Positions 16,798 to 26,549 of a stretch of DNA of 64,000 nt are shown piece by piece (within the stretch, counting starts at the first letter, position 1; every line of letters starts with the position of its first letter). Under the pieces are notes generated by a model. It was given only the letters and a program-made list of their open reading frames with translations. It was not told the DNA's origin and ran no database searches. Where the stretch lies: assembly GCA_025210375.1 (NCBI GenBank), contig JAOASB010000026.1:1-64000 (forward strand), given 5' to 3'. This DNA comes from Maledivibacter sp. (GTDB taxonomy: Bacteria; Bacillota; Clostridia; Peptostreptococcales; Caminicellaceae). The position numbers and the translations under genes were made by a program.

Positions 16798-17385
16798 ATG
16801 GAAAATAAGAGAAAAATAATAATTGTTACAGATGGTGATGGATTTGCTAGGAGAGCAGTAGAAAGAGCCACAAAAAATGTAGGTGGAAGATGTATCTCTA
16901 GATCCGCCGGGAATCCCACTCCTTTAAGGGGAAAGGAAATAGTTGAAAATATAAAAAGTGCCAAGCATGATCCCGTTGTAGTTATGGTAGATGACAGAGG
17001 ACATAATAGAATGGGAAAAGGCGAAGAAGCTTTAGAATACATTGTGAACCATGAAGATATAGAACTCTTGGGAGTGATTGCTGTAGCATCTAATACTCAT
17101 TATGTCAATGGAGTAGAAGTTGACTTTTCTATAACAAGTGATGGTGAAGTAATAAAAGGAGCCGTCAATAAATCCGGAGAAAGAACCGATGAGAAGATTC
17201 TCTTCGGAGATACTGTTGATGTGTTAGGAGAATATGATATTCCTTTGATTGTTGGCATAGGAGATATAGGAAAGATGGATGGCAAGGATGATTGTGAAAT
17301 TGGAGCCCCTATCATAACAAAGGCTATGGAAGAAATAATTAACAGGAGTGGGAGTAAGGATGAAGCTGTCAAAAAAAATAGATAA
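16798..17385 (+). CDS. SpoVAEA-like sporulation protein
   Basis: A 195-residue soluble protein matching the hydrophilic SpoVAEA product of the spoVA operon. VTDGDGFARRAVERA near residues 9-23, SRSAGNPTPL and VVVMVDDRGH are characteristic. Its role in DPA handling is not well defined. The ATG at 16798 is preferred over 16786 because taggatgg falls at ribosome-site distance. It overlaps the start of the next gene. Confidence 0.88.
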   Translation: MENKRKIIIVTDGDGFARRAVERATKNVGGRCISRSAGNPTPLRGKEIVENIKSAKHDPVVVMVDDRGHNRMGKGEEALEYIVNHEDIELLGVIAVASNTHYVNGVEVDFSITSDGEVIKGAVNKSGERTDEKILFGDTVDVLGEYDIPLIVGIGDIGKMDGKDDCEIGAPIITKAMEEIINRSGSKDEAVKKNR

Positions 17386-18832
17386 AAACATAGAATTATT
17401 GGATAAAAGAATTGGCATATCGAAAAGCTTTGATGTAGTTAATAGAGAAGTAAAAATTGGAGGCAGAGCTGCCTCATTGCTATTTATAGATGGTTTTGCC
17501 AAGGATGACATAATGCTTTTTATCCAGAAAACTCTTCAAGGATTGGAAAAAGAGGATATAAATCCTAATACCATTGAAAAGTTAATGACAGAGGAGATAG
17601 CTTATCTAGAGGTTGAAACCACATCGGAAGTCAAGCAAATAGAATTTATGGTTCTATCCGGTGCTTTAGCCATATTAATAGATCAGGAGGATAGGGCAAT
17701 TATACTAGATGTTAGAACCTATCCTGCAAGGGGGCCAGAGGAGCCGGAACTAGAAAAGGTGACTAGAGGGTCAAGGGATGGTTTTACAGAAACTTTAGTA
17801 TTTAATACTGTATTAATACGAAGAAGAATAAGAGATCCAAATTTAAGGTTTGAAATAACCAAGGTTGGGAAGAGATCTCAGACAGATGTTGTCATAGGGT
17901 ATATAAAGGATATAGCCAATCCAAAACTAATCAATGATCTAAAGAAAAAGATAGATAAAATCAATACGGATGCATTAGAAATGTCAGAAAAGACCTTGGA
18001 AGAATTTATACTGGGAAGAAATTGGAATCCTTTGCCCCAGGCGAGGTATACAGAAAGGCCAGATGTTACAGCCTCACATCTATTGGAAGGGCATATAATC
18101 ATAATAGTAGATAATTCACCAAGTGTTATGATAGTACCCGTTACTATGTTTCATTTTACACAACATGCACAGGATTATTATCAAAATCCTGCGGTTGGAA
18201 CTTATTTTAGATGGATAAGATTTATTGGTATGATATTCTCTTTAATAATTCCCCCTCTTTGGCTTTTGTTGGTATATTATAAGGGAAGTGTTCCAGAATG
18301 GCTTGAGTTTCTGGGGCCCAGAAAAACCGGTGAAATTCCTTTGCTTATACAATTTATTATACTTGAATTGGGAATTGACTTATTAAGGACGGCTTCAATA
18401 CATACACCAAATGTTTTATCAACTTCTCTATCAATAATAGGAGGATTAATCCTAAGTGAATTCGCCATAAAGGTTGGATGGTTTGTTCCAGAAACAGTAC
18501 TTTATATGGCGGTAGCAGGATTAGGTATGTTTGCAACTCCAAGTATCGAGTTTTCCATGGCCCTAAGATTATTTGGATTAATTTTACTTATATCTACCGG
18601 GGTGTTCAAAATATATGGATTTATTGCAGCTCTTATATTTATATGCATAGTATTCGTCACCACAAAGTCCCTAGGGTATATAAGATATACATGGCCGCTG
18701 ATACCATTTGATTGGAAGGCATTGTCTACTATACTCACCAGAAAGCCAATACCTGAGGTCAAAGCTAGACCCAGTTTTTTAGGCCCTATAGACAGGGATG
18801 CCGCTCCTCCAGATGATAGTGTACCAAAGTAG
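17360..18832 (+). CDS. spoVAF: Stage V sporulation protein AF (GerA family)
   Basis: About 490 residues, related to germinant receptor A subunits. The soluble N-terminal domain (1-290) contains VRTYPARGPEEPELEKVTRGSRDGF-type sequence near 115-140. Four to six membrane segments span 300-460. It acts in the spore inner membrane and is thought to assist germination with the SpoVA channel. ATG at 17360 is taken; a GTG 12 nt upstream is possible. Last gene of the operon. Confidence 0.93.
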   Translation: MKLSKKIDKNIELLDKRIGISKSFDVVNREVKIGGRAASLLFIDGFAKDDIMLFIQKTLQGLEKEDINPNTIEKLMTEEIAYLEVETTSEVKQIEFMVLSGALAILIDQEDRAIILDVRTYPARGPEEPELEKVTRGSRDGFTETLVFNTVLIRRRIRDPNLRFEITKVGKRSQTDVVIGYIKDIANPKLINDLKKKIDKINTDALEMSEKTLEEFILGRNWNPLPQARYTERPDVTASHLLEGHIIIIVDNSPSVMIVPVTMFHFTQHAQDYYQNPAVGTYFRWIRFIGMIFSLIIPPLWLLLVYYKGSVPEWLEFLGPRKTGEIPLLIQFIILELGIDLLRTASIHTPNVLSTSLSIIGGLILSEFAIKVGWFVPETVLYMAVAGLGMFATPSIEFSMALRLFGLILLISTGVFKIYGFIAALIFICIVFVTTKSLGYIRYTWPLIPFDWKALSTILTRKPIPEVKARPSFLGPIDRDAAPPDDSVPK

Positions 18833-18882
18833 AATAAAATTCACTTGAGTTTTATAAATTTAAAACTCTAATCCAATAGGTA

Positions 18883-18913
18883 AAACCCCGGTAGATGAAT
18901 TCTACCGGGGTTT
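18883..18913. terminator. Shared terminator between spoVAF and the PBP gene
   Basis: 13-bp perfect arms aaaccccggtaga/tctaccggggttt with a 5-nt loop, between two convergent genes. A weaker AT hairpin precedes it at 18847-18868. T-runs are short on both sides, so it may act in both directions. Confidence 0.8.
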
Positions 18914-18915
18914 CA

Positions 18916-21900
18916 CTAATCATTACTATCTATTAAACTATTATCATCGCTATCGATTATATTGGGGAGATTTACATCTGGAAGATCAATATTGTCTGGT
19001 AAAATATTATCCAATTTAGATTTAATTGTTCCATCCGGATAAATAATGGTACCGTCTATTAAAAGCTTAGTTCCGTCTGGAAAAATCTTAGTCCCATTTG
19101 GTAAAACTATAGTTCCTAAGGGCAAGTTTTCAATAGGATTATTGAAATTATTTCTATTAAAAATTGATGTATGAATATCACAATATTCAGTAGGAAGCTC
19201 ATTGGTATAGTCCCTAGGAATGATGCCATTGTGTTCTTCCGGTTTATATGGTATAGGTCTTTTGATAAAAATCTGCGAACCGATAAGGTCATCTGGACAG
19301 TATTCCGTAGCAAGTTTTCCACTTTCAGAGCATACAACGGCCTTAACGTGAACATCGTCGTATTCAGTTGGTGCAGTACCTTTAATAAAGTATTCGTTTC
19401 TTATATGTCCAGCTTCCTTTGAAAGCTCCGTAGCACGCTTGCCAGATTTAGTATCTATAGTCACCCTAACCAATCCATCGGGCTTTTCAAATCCCTTATT
19501 TGGAAGATCCTTATGTATCTCCGTCATTATTTTATTCCAGAGAATAGCACTCAGTTTACTTCCATTAGGTAGTGATGTTTGTATGTCATTTCCTATCCAT
19601 ACACCAGCCACATAATATGGAGTATATCCTACGAACCAAGCATCGATTTTATCTGAGGTAGTACCTGTTTTACCCGCCGCAGTCATTCCACTTTTGAGTC
19701 TTGCACTCCTAGCAACACCAGATTCTTCTACACCACTTCTCATTATATCTGTAATTAAAAAGGATACTTGAGGGTTTACTACAAAGGTTTTTAAGGCTTT
19801 GTTTTCTAATATGATATTACCATTTCTATCGGTAACCTTTGTAAAGGAATATGGTTTTATATGAACACCTTGATTTCCAAGACTTCCGTAGGCAGCTGTT
19901 AACTCTAAAGGTGAAATACCCCTTGTCATACCACCTAATGCCATGGCAGATGAATACATATCGGTTCTTGATCCAGATTCTACTATACTCGTAATGCCCA
20001 TTTTCTTTAAGTACTCAACCGATGTAGTTACCCCAAGTCTTTCAGAAATGACGACTGGAGGAACATTGCAAGACCATTGCAGTGCATGTCTTAGGGTCAT
20101 AAGACCCCAATAAGGGTATTGCTGATGGCTATACCAGTTTCTTGGCCAAAGTTTACCATTAGCATTATAATGGGGCACGTCATCTATTATAGATGCTGCC
20201 GTCCAGCCATTATCAAGGGCAGGAGCGTATATAGCTATTGGTTTAATTGAAGAACCAGGCTGTCTTGGATTTACAGCCCTATTAAATTGTTTTTGACCCT
20301 TTATATTTCTTCCGCCTATTAAGGCTTTGATTTCACCTGTCCTGTAGTCAAGTATAACGGTGGAGGATTGAGGTTGAATTGTACCCTTGCTGCCTATAGT
20401 ATAATTTTCCTTTGAAATGAGGATGTTTCCGTCACTATCCTTCTTAAAGAAGTCAGGCTTTGAATTTAAAAATTCATTACTGACAATTAAATTTTTACCT
20501 GCATCAAAGGATTTATACTGAGATGGTACTTTAATACTACCACCTTTATAAATAAACATATCGTTATTTTCATTTGCTTTATATGAATCCTTTAGCCTTA
20601 CTTGAATGCCAACCAATTTGTTATTGTCATACAAAGCATTGAAATTTAACCTTCTGTTTTTATATAGTAGTAAATCTCCATTGTCACCATACTTGAAGTC
20701 ACCCTTAGGAATTATTAAATCCCCATTTTGATTGATAATATAACTTTGCTTATATAAAACTATTTGACCTTTATTATTTTTTATAACATTCCTTAAATTA
20801 CCCTTGCTATCCTTTAATGATGGCATTTTAGGAAAGTTTTCATTATTGGCATATATCTTTTCAAGCTTAGTTTGCATATTCAGATCTAATGTACTATAAA
20901 TATTTAGCCCCTGTGTATATAGCATATTTGCTGCTTCTTCTTTTGTAACATCAAACTCAGCCATTAGTGCATCGATAACCTCATCCTTAACTAGGTCTGT
21001 AAAGAAGGAAGATATATCGGTATTTTTAATTTTTCCAGGTTTAAGTCGGGTTTTCAGATCTACATTTTTAGCTTCTTGGTATTGTTCTTCGCTTATTTTA
21101 TTGATAGTTTTCATATAAAATAAAACATCCGTGTATCTTTCCAAGCAGCTTTCATTGAAAACTATGGTATATAACTCATCACTATCATCTAATATGTAGT
21201 CATCATCTTTTACATCGCCCTTCTTTTTAGTTGTAAAAGGAGAATTATATGTAGGTCTTTGTGTTATACCAGCAATTAAAGCAGATTCAACTAAATCTAA
21301 GTCCTTAGCATCCTTTGAAAAATATTTTTGCGCTGCAGCTTGAACGCCATTAGCACCACTTCCAAGGGATATAGTATTTAGATATGCTTCAAATATTTGT
21401 TCTTTTTTCAAAGCCTTCTCTATTTGAATTGCATAATAGGCTTCTTTAATTTTTCTCGTTAGATTTCTTCGACTTTTAATTTCTGGCAAATAGACATTTC
21501 TAGCTAACTGTTGTGTAATTGTACTGGTACCTTTGATCTTACCATTTTTTAGTCCGCCGATAACAGCACCAACTAATCTTTTAAAATTGAAACCATGATG
21601 GTCGAAGAAAGTTCTATCTTCAGTAGCGATAAAGGCATTTTTTAAATCCTCATCAATTTCTTCATATTTAACAATAGTTCTTAAACCACCGCTTTGTATC
21701 TTTTCTAAAACATTACCATTACTATCGTAAACTACGGAATTTTCAGATAGCATCAATGGTATTTTTGATGGATCTACGGGCTGTACATCCTTTAATGCAG
21801 CTTTAATAAGGCCAGCAGCCACTCCAGCTCCTATAAACCCAATAATAATTAAGAGCAAAAAAGTAACTTTGAAAAAGAGTAAAATCTTATTTTTCTTTTT

Positions 21901-21963
21901 CTTTTCAGGCTTTTTTTTGCTTTCCTTCGATCTGGATGATCGACGTTTATTGCTTTCACTCAT
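18916..21963 (-). CDS. Class A penicillin-binding protein (PBP1A-like)
   Basis: A 1015-residue bifunctional cell-wall enzyme. There is a basic cytoplasmic tail to 27 and one membrane helix at 28-52. The GT51 glycosyltransferase spans about 75-250, with catalytic Glu115 in TEDRTFF and the STITQQLARN motif near 147-156. The transpeptidase spans about 530-830, with Ser571-x-x-Lys574, SCN 631-633 and KTG 765-767. A 150-residue insertion (380-530) with repeated GD/NG turns separates the two. The tail (945-980) has four NGT/DGT-like repeats and an acidic end. ggaggta lies before the ATG. Monocistronic. Confidence 0.95.
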   Translation of the reverse strand: MSESNKRRSSRSKESKKKPEKKKKNKILLFFKVTFLLLIIIGFIGAGVAAGLIKAALKDVQPVDPSKIPLMLSENSVVYDSNGNVLEKIQSGGLRTIVKYEEIDEDLKNAFIATEDRTFFDHHGFNFKRLVGAVIGGLKNGKIKGTSTITQQLARNVYLPEIKSRRNLTRKIKEAYYAIQIEKALKKEQIFEAYLNTISLGSGANGVQAAAQKYFSKDAKDLDLVESALIAGITQRPTYNSPFTTKKKGDVKDDDYILDDSDELYTIVFNESCLERYTDVLFYMKTINKISEEQYQEAKNVDLKTRLKPGKIKNTDISSFFTDLVKDEVIDALMAEFDVTKEEAANMLYTQGLNIYSTLDLNMQTKLEKIYANNENFPKMPSLKDSKGNLRNVIKNNKGQIVLYKQSYIINQNGDLIIPKGDFKYGDNGDLLLYKNRRLNFNALYDNNKLVGIQVRLKDSYKANENNDMFIYKGGSIKVPSQYKSFDAGKNLIVSNEFLNSKPDFFKKDSDGNILISKENYTIGSKGTIQPQSSTVILDYRTGEIKALIGGRNIKGQKQFNRAVNPRQPGSSIKPIAIYAPALDNGWTAASIIDDVPHYNANGKLWPRNWYSHQQYPYWGLMTLRHALQWSCNVPPVVISERLGVTTSVEYLKKMGITSIVESGSRTDMYSSAMALGGMTRGISPLELTAAYGSLGNQGVHIKPYSFTKVTDRNGNIILENKALKTFVVNPQVSFLITDIMRSGVEESGVARSARLKSGMTAAGKTGTTSDKIDAWFVGYTPYYVAGVWIGNDIQTSLPNGSKLSAILWNKIMTEIHKDLPNKGFEKPDGLVRVTIDTKSGKRATELSKEAGHIRNEYFIKGTAPTEYDDVHVKAVVCSESGKLATEYCPDDLIGSQIFIKRPIPYKPEEHNGIIPRDYTNELPTEYCDIHTSIFNRNNFNNPIENLPLGTIVLPNGTKIFPDGTKLLIDGTIIYPDGTIKSKLDNILPDNIDLPDVNLPNIIDSDDNSLIDSND

Positions 21964-21999
21964 TTACAATTACCTCCCAATTTGTATAAAAGGGCTAAA

Positions 22000-22339
22000 A
22001 ATAGTATAAACTATAGAAGATATTATATCACATCATGTTAAACTTGTTAATTGTATAAAAAATTTGAGAATATTAAGATAATGTTACTGATAAATTATGT
22101 TCACAAAATCAAGTAAAATGCTTATTGCCATTGACTGTGTTAGTAGATATTGGATAATGAGGAAGTTGCATAATATATATGGTATAGCTATTGAAATTCT
22201 AAAACCACATGTGGTAGATGGTTTTTATAGAAAGTAATTATGCGATTTGCTTTTAATGATATATTTTTTGAAAAAATAATTTGAAAAATTGTTGTTATTA
22301 TAAATATATTATGGTAACATGAAGCTAATATCTATTCTT
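22000..22339. other. Intergenic region between the PBP gene and the tyrS leader
   Basis: It holds the divergent PBP promoter region and a shortened family 1 copy at 22159-22252. No gene is seen. Confidence 0.5.
22159..22252 (+). repeat. Family 1 element, copy E (internally deleted)
   Basis: It starts gaggaagttgcataa and ends ttatgcgatttgctt, with the catgtggtagatggtttttat right-hand interior retained and the left interior lost. TAAT lies at 22155-22158 and again at 22254-22257, one base off the expected junction, so the duplication is likely but imperfect. Confidence 0.75.
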
Positions 22340-22568
22340 AAAAAACTGTGAAGGAATTGAGTAGTCGTCTATGGTTACAATATAAGAGAGTAGACCGGTG
22401 GGTGAGAGGTCTACAGTACATAGATGAACGAATTACACTCTGGAGTTTCGAAGTCCAAAAGCTTCGACGGCTACCATCCGTTATCGTGGGTTGAGGCATT
22501 ATAATATGCGAATTAAGGTGGTACCACGACTTTCTCGTCCTTATAAAGATGAGAGGGTCTTTTTTATT
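22340..22568 (+). promoter_or_regulatory. T-box riboswitch of tyrS
   Basis: Stem I begins around gtgaaggaattgag. The segment ctacagtacatag offers TAC, a Tyr codon, as specifier. The invariant T-box aaggtggtaccacg lies at 22514-22527, followed by a terminator helix (tctcgtcc/gatgaga type) and a T-run to 22566. Uncharged tRNA-Tyr should favour the antiterminator; a tRNA-Tyr gene lies at 178-262. Confidence 0.93.
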
Positions 22569-22591
22569 GTTATTTAATTGGAGGGATTACG

Positions 22592-23818
22592 ATGAGAAAT
22601 GTTTATGATGTATTAGTAGAGCGTGGGTATATTAAACAAACTACCCATGAACAAGAAATTCGTGAGCTTTTAGGTAAGGAGTCGGTTACCTTTTATACAG
22701 GTTATGATCCAACAGCAGATAGTTTACATGTAGGACATTTTCTACAGGTAATGGTAATGTCCCATATGCAAAAAGCAGGTCATAGACCCATTTTCCTAAT
22801 TGGCGGGGGAACTACTATGATAGGAGATCCATCGGGTAAAACTGATATGAGAAAAATGTTAACTCAAGAGCAAATTCAACATAATGGAGAATGTTTTAAG
22901 AAGCAGGTAGCCAATATGCTGGATTTTTCAGAGGGAAAAGCCATTATGGCTAATAATGCCGATTGGCTAATGAACTTAGAGTATATACCATTTATAAGGG
23001 AGATTGGAAGACATTTTTCAGTTAATAGAATGCTTACAGCAGAGTGCTATAAGGCTCGTATGGAAAAGGGTTTATCCTTTCTAGAATTTAACTATATGAT
23101 TATGCAGTCATATGACTTTTATCAGCTAAACGAAAGATATGGATGTAAGCTTCAGCTTGGTGGAGATGACCAGTGGTCTAATATCATATCCGGGGCCGAT
23201 TTAATCAGAAGAATGAAGGGTGAGCCAGCATATGGTATGACATTTACCCTTCTTACAAACAGTGAAGGTAAGAAAATGGGTAAGACCGAGGCCGGTGCCA
23301 TATGGCTTGATGCTGAGAAAACATCTCCATATGAGTTTTACCAATACTGGAGAAATGTTGACGATGCTGATGTTGAAAAGTGCCTATCTTTGCTTACATT
23401 TTTACCTATGGATGAGGTAAGAAGACTGGGTGCCTTGGAGGGTGCAGAAATAAATACAGCTAAAGAAATTCTTGCCTTTGAAGTAACAAAATTGGTTCAT
23501 GGTGAAGAAGAAGCTAAAAAGGCTAGTGAAGCCGCAAAGGCCTTGTTCGGAAAAGGCGCTAATATGGAGAATATTCCCTTTACTGAGATTCCAAGAACAG
23601 AGTTTTCAGAGGGAATGGAAATACTATCTCTTTTAACCAGAATTAATATAGTTTCATCAAAGGGTGAGGGGAGAAGATTAGTACAACAAAATGGATTATC
23701 AATTGAAGATGAAAAAGTGAAGGATATTAATCTTATTCTAAAGGAAGAAGATTTCAAGGATGATAAGCTCCTTATAAGAAAGGGAAAGAAGGTATATCAT
23801 CAGGTAAGGTTGGTTTAG
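22592..23818 (+). CDS. tyrS: Tyrosyl-tRNA synthetase
   Basis: A 408-residue class I synthetase. [15 protein letters not shown] near 36-50 carries the HIGH-type motif (HVGH). KKMGKTEAG near 227-235 is the KMSKS-type loop. [14 protein letters not shown] and GGDDQWSNI line the tyrosine pocket. A C-terminal S4 RNA-binding domain (about 345-408) is complete. The gene lies 24 nt behind its T-box leader with a ggaggga ribosome site. Confidence 0.97.
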   Translation: MRNVYDVLVERGYIKQTTHEQEIRELLGKESVTFYTGYDPTADSLHVGHFLQVMVMSHMQKAGHRPIFLIGGGTTMIGDPSGKTDMRKMLTQEQIQHNGECFKKQVANMLDFSEGKAIMANNADWLMNLEYIPFIREIGRHFSVNRMLTAECYKARMEKGLSFLEFNYMIMQSYDFYQLNERYGCKLQLGGDDQWSNIISGADLIRRMKGEPAYGMTFTLLTNSEGKKMGKTEAGAIWLDAEKTSPYEFYQYWRNVDDADVEKCLSLLTFLPMDEVRRLGALEGAEINTAKEILAFEVTKLVHGEEEAKKASEAAKALFGKGANMENIPFTEIPRTEFSEGMEILSLLTRINIVSSKGEGRRLVQQNGLSIEDEKVKDINLILKEEDFKDDKLLIRKGKKVYHQVRLV

Positions 23819-23849
23819 AATATCTATATATTGAAAATAAGGGATTGTT

Positions 23850-23988
23850 GACAAAGTCAATAAGATGACAGGCTACCTAAAAAGCCGAAGTTCGAGGCGT
23901 GGTGAAAGCAAGAGACCGTAGCGTATATAGACATACGTAAGGGTTCTTGCTTGAAGCAACAACGAAGAAATTTGGGTTTTTAGGCAGC
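23850..23988 (+). repeat. Family 3 structured repeat, forward copy
   Basis: It contains aagatgacaggct, gccgaagttcgaggcgtg and gaagaaatttgggtttttaggcagcc, aligning with the reverse complement of 9811-9953. The ends are complementary, so the whole element can fold. It lies between tyrS and its terminator. Confidence 0.8.
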
Positions 23989-23991
23989 CAG

Positions 23992-24050
23992 AGGGTGTTT
24001 CATAATGAATGAAGTTCAAGCTTTTGAAATTGTTCATTTTGAGACACCCT
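23992..24050 (+). terminator. Terminator-like hairpin after tyrS
   Basis: agggtgttt/gagacaccct outer arms, with an inner aatgaa/ttcatt stem, followed by tgttt. Confidence 0.65.
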
Positions 24051-24122
24051 TGTTTATTTGATTTATTGTGAATATAAATATATAATTTTTATATAAACTT
24101 AAATCTAAAAATTTAAACAATT

Positions 24123-24240
24123 AAGCAAATTGCATAATTACAATCCTCAAAAACTTACTCCCAAATATAGTCTTAAATGCCTTAGTGCTATACCCTATTT
24201 ATTATGCAATTATGCCAGGTTAGAATTATGTAAATTCCTT
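24123..24240 (-). repeat. Family 1 element, copy F (degraded)
   Basis: aagcaaattgcataa on the left and ttatgtaaattcctt on the right bound a diverged, shortened interior that keeps tagtcttaa and ttatgcaattatgccagg. The flanks aatt/aata are only a near match. An older copy, upstream of the sigma-54 activator gene. Confidence 0.7.
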
Positions 24241-24361
24241 AATAAGGGGAAATTGTATAACCATCATCTCAGAAAAACATGGTTATATAGTTTTTGAATG
24301 TTTAATAAGGATAACATCAAATATATTATTTTATGAGTACAATGAAAGGCGATGATATCTC

Positions 24362-26368
24362 TTGAAAAAACTAATTGTAGTCGCTAAGGCTAAAGGTATA
24401 GGGGAATACTACTGTGAGGAGCTTAGGAACTTTTTTGCTGATGAGATTCAAGTTGATTATATTACCTGGGATAGTAAGGATATAGAGGTTATTAACAGCT
24501 ATGATATGATTTTGATTACCACCTATACGATTATTGATAGTATTATGAAATATGTTAATAAAAACTGTAAAATTATAAAAATTATAAAAAACCTTAGTGG
24601 AGAAGGTATTAAAAAGATAAAAGAAATTCCCTATGGATCAGAAGCACTTATAGTAAACGTAGGACCAAAAACAGTTTCCGAAAGCATATATCTTATATAT
24701 GCATTAGGTAGAACTGATTTAGATCTTCATCCATATTATCCTGGAATCAAAAAATATAAAAAATTAGATATTATATTGACTCAAGGAGAGCCCCAATTAG
24801 TACCAAACTATGGGGGTAAGGTTATAGATATACTAAATACCACTATAGATACGAAAATACTTTTAGAAATAATATCATTTTTTGATTTGGACAAGAAAAA
24901 GTTATTAGGAAAACTCATGGAGAGAAGTAGTATAAAGAGGGTCAATAATGAAGGAGTATCCTTTGTTATTAGTGAAAGATTTATGCTTGAAAATATTATA
25001 AATGTTTTATTTGAAAATCTAAACGAAGGTGTTCTTATTTTTGATAGTGTTGGACAAGTAACCAGCAGTAGTAATAGTGCCCAGCTATTTCTTGATAAAG
25101 CTACACATAATATACTAGGGAAAAACATTACCGATATTATTCCTATTAAAAGAGATGTTATATTGGAAAGTGAATTCGTAGAGAAAATAATCAAGATAAA
25201 TAATATTCCTTTGATTTGTAATGTTATCCCTAAGATTACAATAGGAAGTAATGACTATGGTTTAGTAATACTTAAGAAATATAATGATGCTGAGATGAAG
25301 ATGCACTTGTATAAAAATGAACTTATAGATAAAGGCCATAAATCTAAATATAATTTACATGACATTATAGGATCAAGTTATGAAACTGAAAAGGCTAAAA
25401 ATATTGCGGTTAGAATGGCTAAAAGTAATTCCACAGTACTTATAACAGGTGAGAATGGAACAGGCAAGGAGCTGTTTGCCCATGTAATACACAATAATTC
25501 TAGAAGGAAAAAAGAGCAATTTGTTGCTGTAAACTGTTCAGCTATACCAGAAAATCTTTTAGAAAGCGAATTGTTTGGATATGAAGGTGGAGCATTCACT
25601 GGGGCAAAAAAAGAAGGTAAAAGAGGGCTGTTTGAAATTGCCAACGGGGGAACCTTATTTTTGGATGAGATAGGTGAAATACCCCTTCATTTACAAAATA
25701 GATTACTAAGGGTATTGCAGGAAAAGCAGATTATGAGGATAGGGGGAAATACCATTGTAAATATAGATGTAAGGATAATAGCAGCTACTAATATTGATAT
25801 TAAGAGACAACTAAAGGAAGGAAAGTTTAGAAAGGATTTGTATTATAGACTTAGTGTACTTCCCTTAAACATTCCACCCCTAAGGGATCGTGGAAATGAT
25901 GTTTTAGAGATTTTTGATAGGATTATAAGTGATAATGGAGAAGATTTACTTCTAGATGAAGAGGTTAGACACTATTTTACCCAATACTCTTGGGATGGAA
26001 ATATAAGAGAATTAAAAAATTGTATAGAATATCTTATAAATTTAGGCAAGGAAACTATTTCATTTAATGACTTGCCAGATAATATGAAGAATAATGATGA
26101 CACACTTGATTCATCTAATATCAAAAAACTCAAATTTCAAACAAAAGGAGAGGCCATTCTTGATGTATTATATGATAAAAATAAGCAAAACATAAAGATT
26201 GGGAGAAAGCAAATATCTAAGGAATTAATGAAAATGTCTGTTTTTCTAGGTGAACAAGAGGTTAGAAGGGAGCTTTTAATACTCAAAAGCAAGGGACTTG
26301 TGACCATATCTAAGGGAAGAGGAGGGACTAAAATAACACAAAAAGGCATAAGCTATTTAAATTCATAA
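24362..26368 (+). CDS. Sigma-54-dependent transcriptional activator with PrpR-like N-terminus
   Basis: A 668-residue enhancer-binding protein. The N-terminal 1-190 resembles a PrpR-type sensor fold. A PAS-like domain spans about 205-305. The AAA+ domain (335-565) has Walker A GENGTGKE at 363-370, the sigma-54 contact motif GAFTGA at 410-415 and Walker B TLFLDEIGE at 431-439. The C-terminus (595-668) is not the usual Fis-type helix-turn-helix; it reads like a winged helix (RKQISKELMK...VRRELLILKSKGLVTI). TTG start. It very likely drives the sigma-54 promoter at 26492 and the transporter operon behind it. Confidence 0.9.
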   Translation: MKKLIVVAKAKGIGEYYCEELRNFFADEIQVDYITWDSKDIEVINSYDMILITTYTIIDSIMKYVNKNCKIIKIIKNLSGEGIKKIKEIPYGSEALIVNVGPKTVSESIYLIYALGRTDLDLHPYYPGIKKYKKLDIILTQGEPQLVPNYGGKVIDILNTTIDTKILLEIISFFDLDKKKLLGKLMERSSIKRVNNEGVSFVISERFMLENIINVLFENLNEGVLIFDSVGQVTSSSNSAQLFLDKATHNILGKNITDIIPIKRDVILESEFVEKIIKINNIPLICNVIPKITIGSNDYGLVILKKYNDAEMKMHLYKNELIDKGHKSKYNLHDIIGSSYETEKAKNIAVRMAKSNSTVLITGENGTGKELFAHVIHNNSRRKKEQFVAVNCSAIPENLLESELFGYEGGAFTGAKKEGKRGLFEIANGGTLFLDEIGEIPLHLQNRLLRVLQEKQIMRIGGNTIVNIDVRIIAATNIDIKRQLKEGKFRKDLYYRLSVLPLNIPPLRDRGNDVLEIFDRIISDNGEDLLLDEEVRHYFTQYSWDGNIRELKNCIEYLINLGKETISFNDLPDNMKNNDDTLDSSNIKKLKFQTKGEAILDVLYDKNKQNIKIGRKQISKELMKMSVFLGEQEVRRELLILKSKGLVTISKGRGGTKITQKGISYLNS

Positions 26369-26382
26369 AAAACAATTGTATT

Positions 26383-26430
26383 AATTGTATTAATTGGATG
26401 AATTAAAACCAATTAATACAATTATTTTTT
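26383..26430 (+). terminator. AT-rich hairpin after the activator gene
   Basis: 15-bp perfect arms (26383-26397 and 26409-26423) followed by tatttttta. It fits a terminator. Because it lies 60-110 nt upstream of the sigma-54 promoter, it could also be a binding site for the activator. Confidence 0.65.
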
Positions 26431-26491
26431 ATTCAATTCACATTTTTGAAAAAATTCTGCACATTCCACTTGAATTTGAAGGGGAAAAGGT

Positions 26492-26508
26492 TTGGCATGG
26501 ATTTTGCT
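26492..26508 (+). promoter_or_regulatory. Sigma-54 (-24/-12) promoter of the peptide-utilisation operon
   Basis: ttggcatggattttgct matches TTGGCAC-N5-TTGCW with a single C-to-T change. The invariant GG (26494-26495) and GC (26506-26507) are 10 nt apart as required. It lies 42 nt before the binding-protein gene and just behind a sigma-54 activator gene. Confidence 0.93.
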
Positions 26509-26549
26509 GATATTATTAGAGAAGATGATTACTAATAGAAGGAAGGAGA

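Noticed and set aside
18916..21963. Frameshift or fusion in the PBP because of the long middle insertion
   Set aside because: One continuous frame contains all glycosyltransferase and transpeptidase motifs in order; inter-domain insertions are known in class A PBPs.
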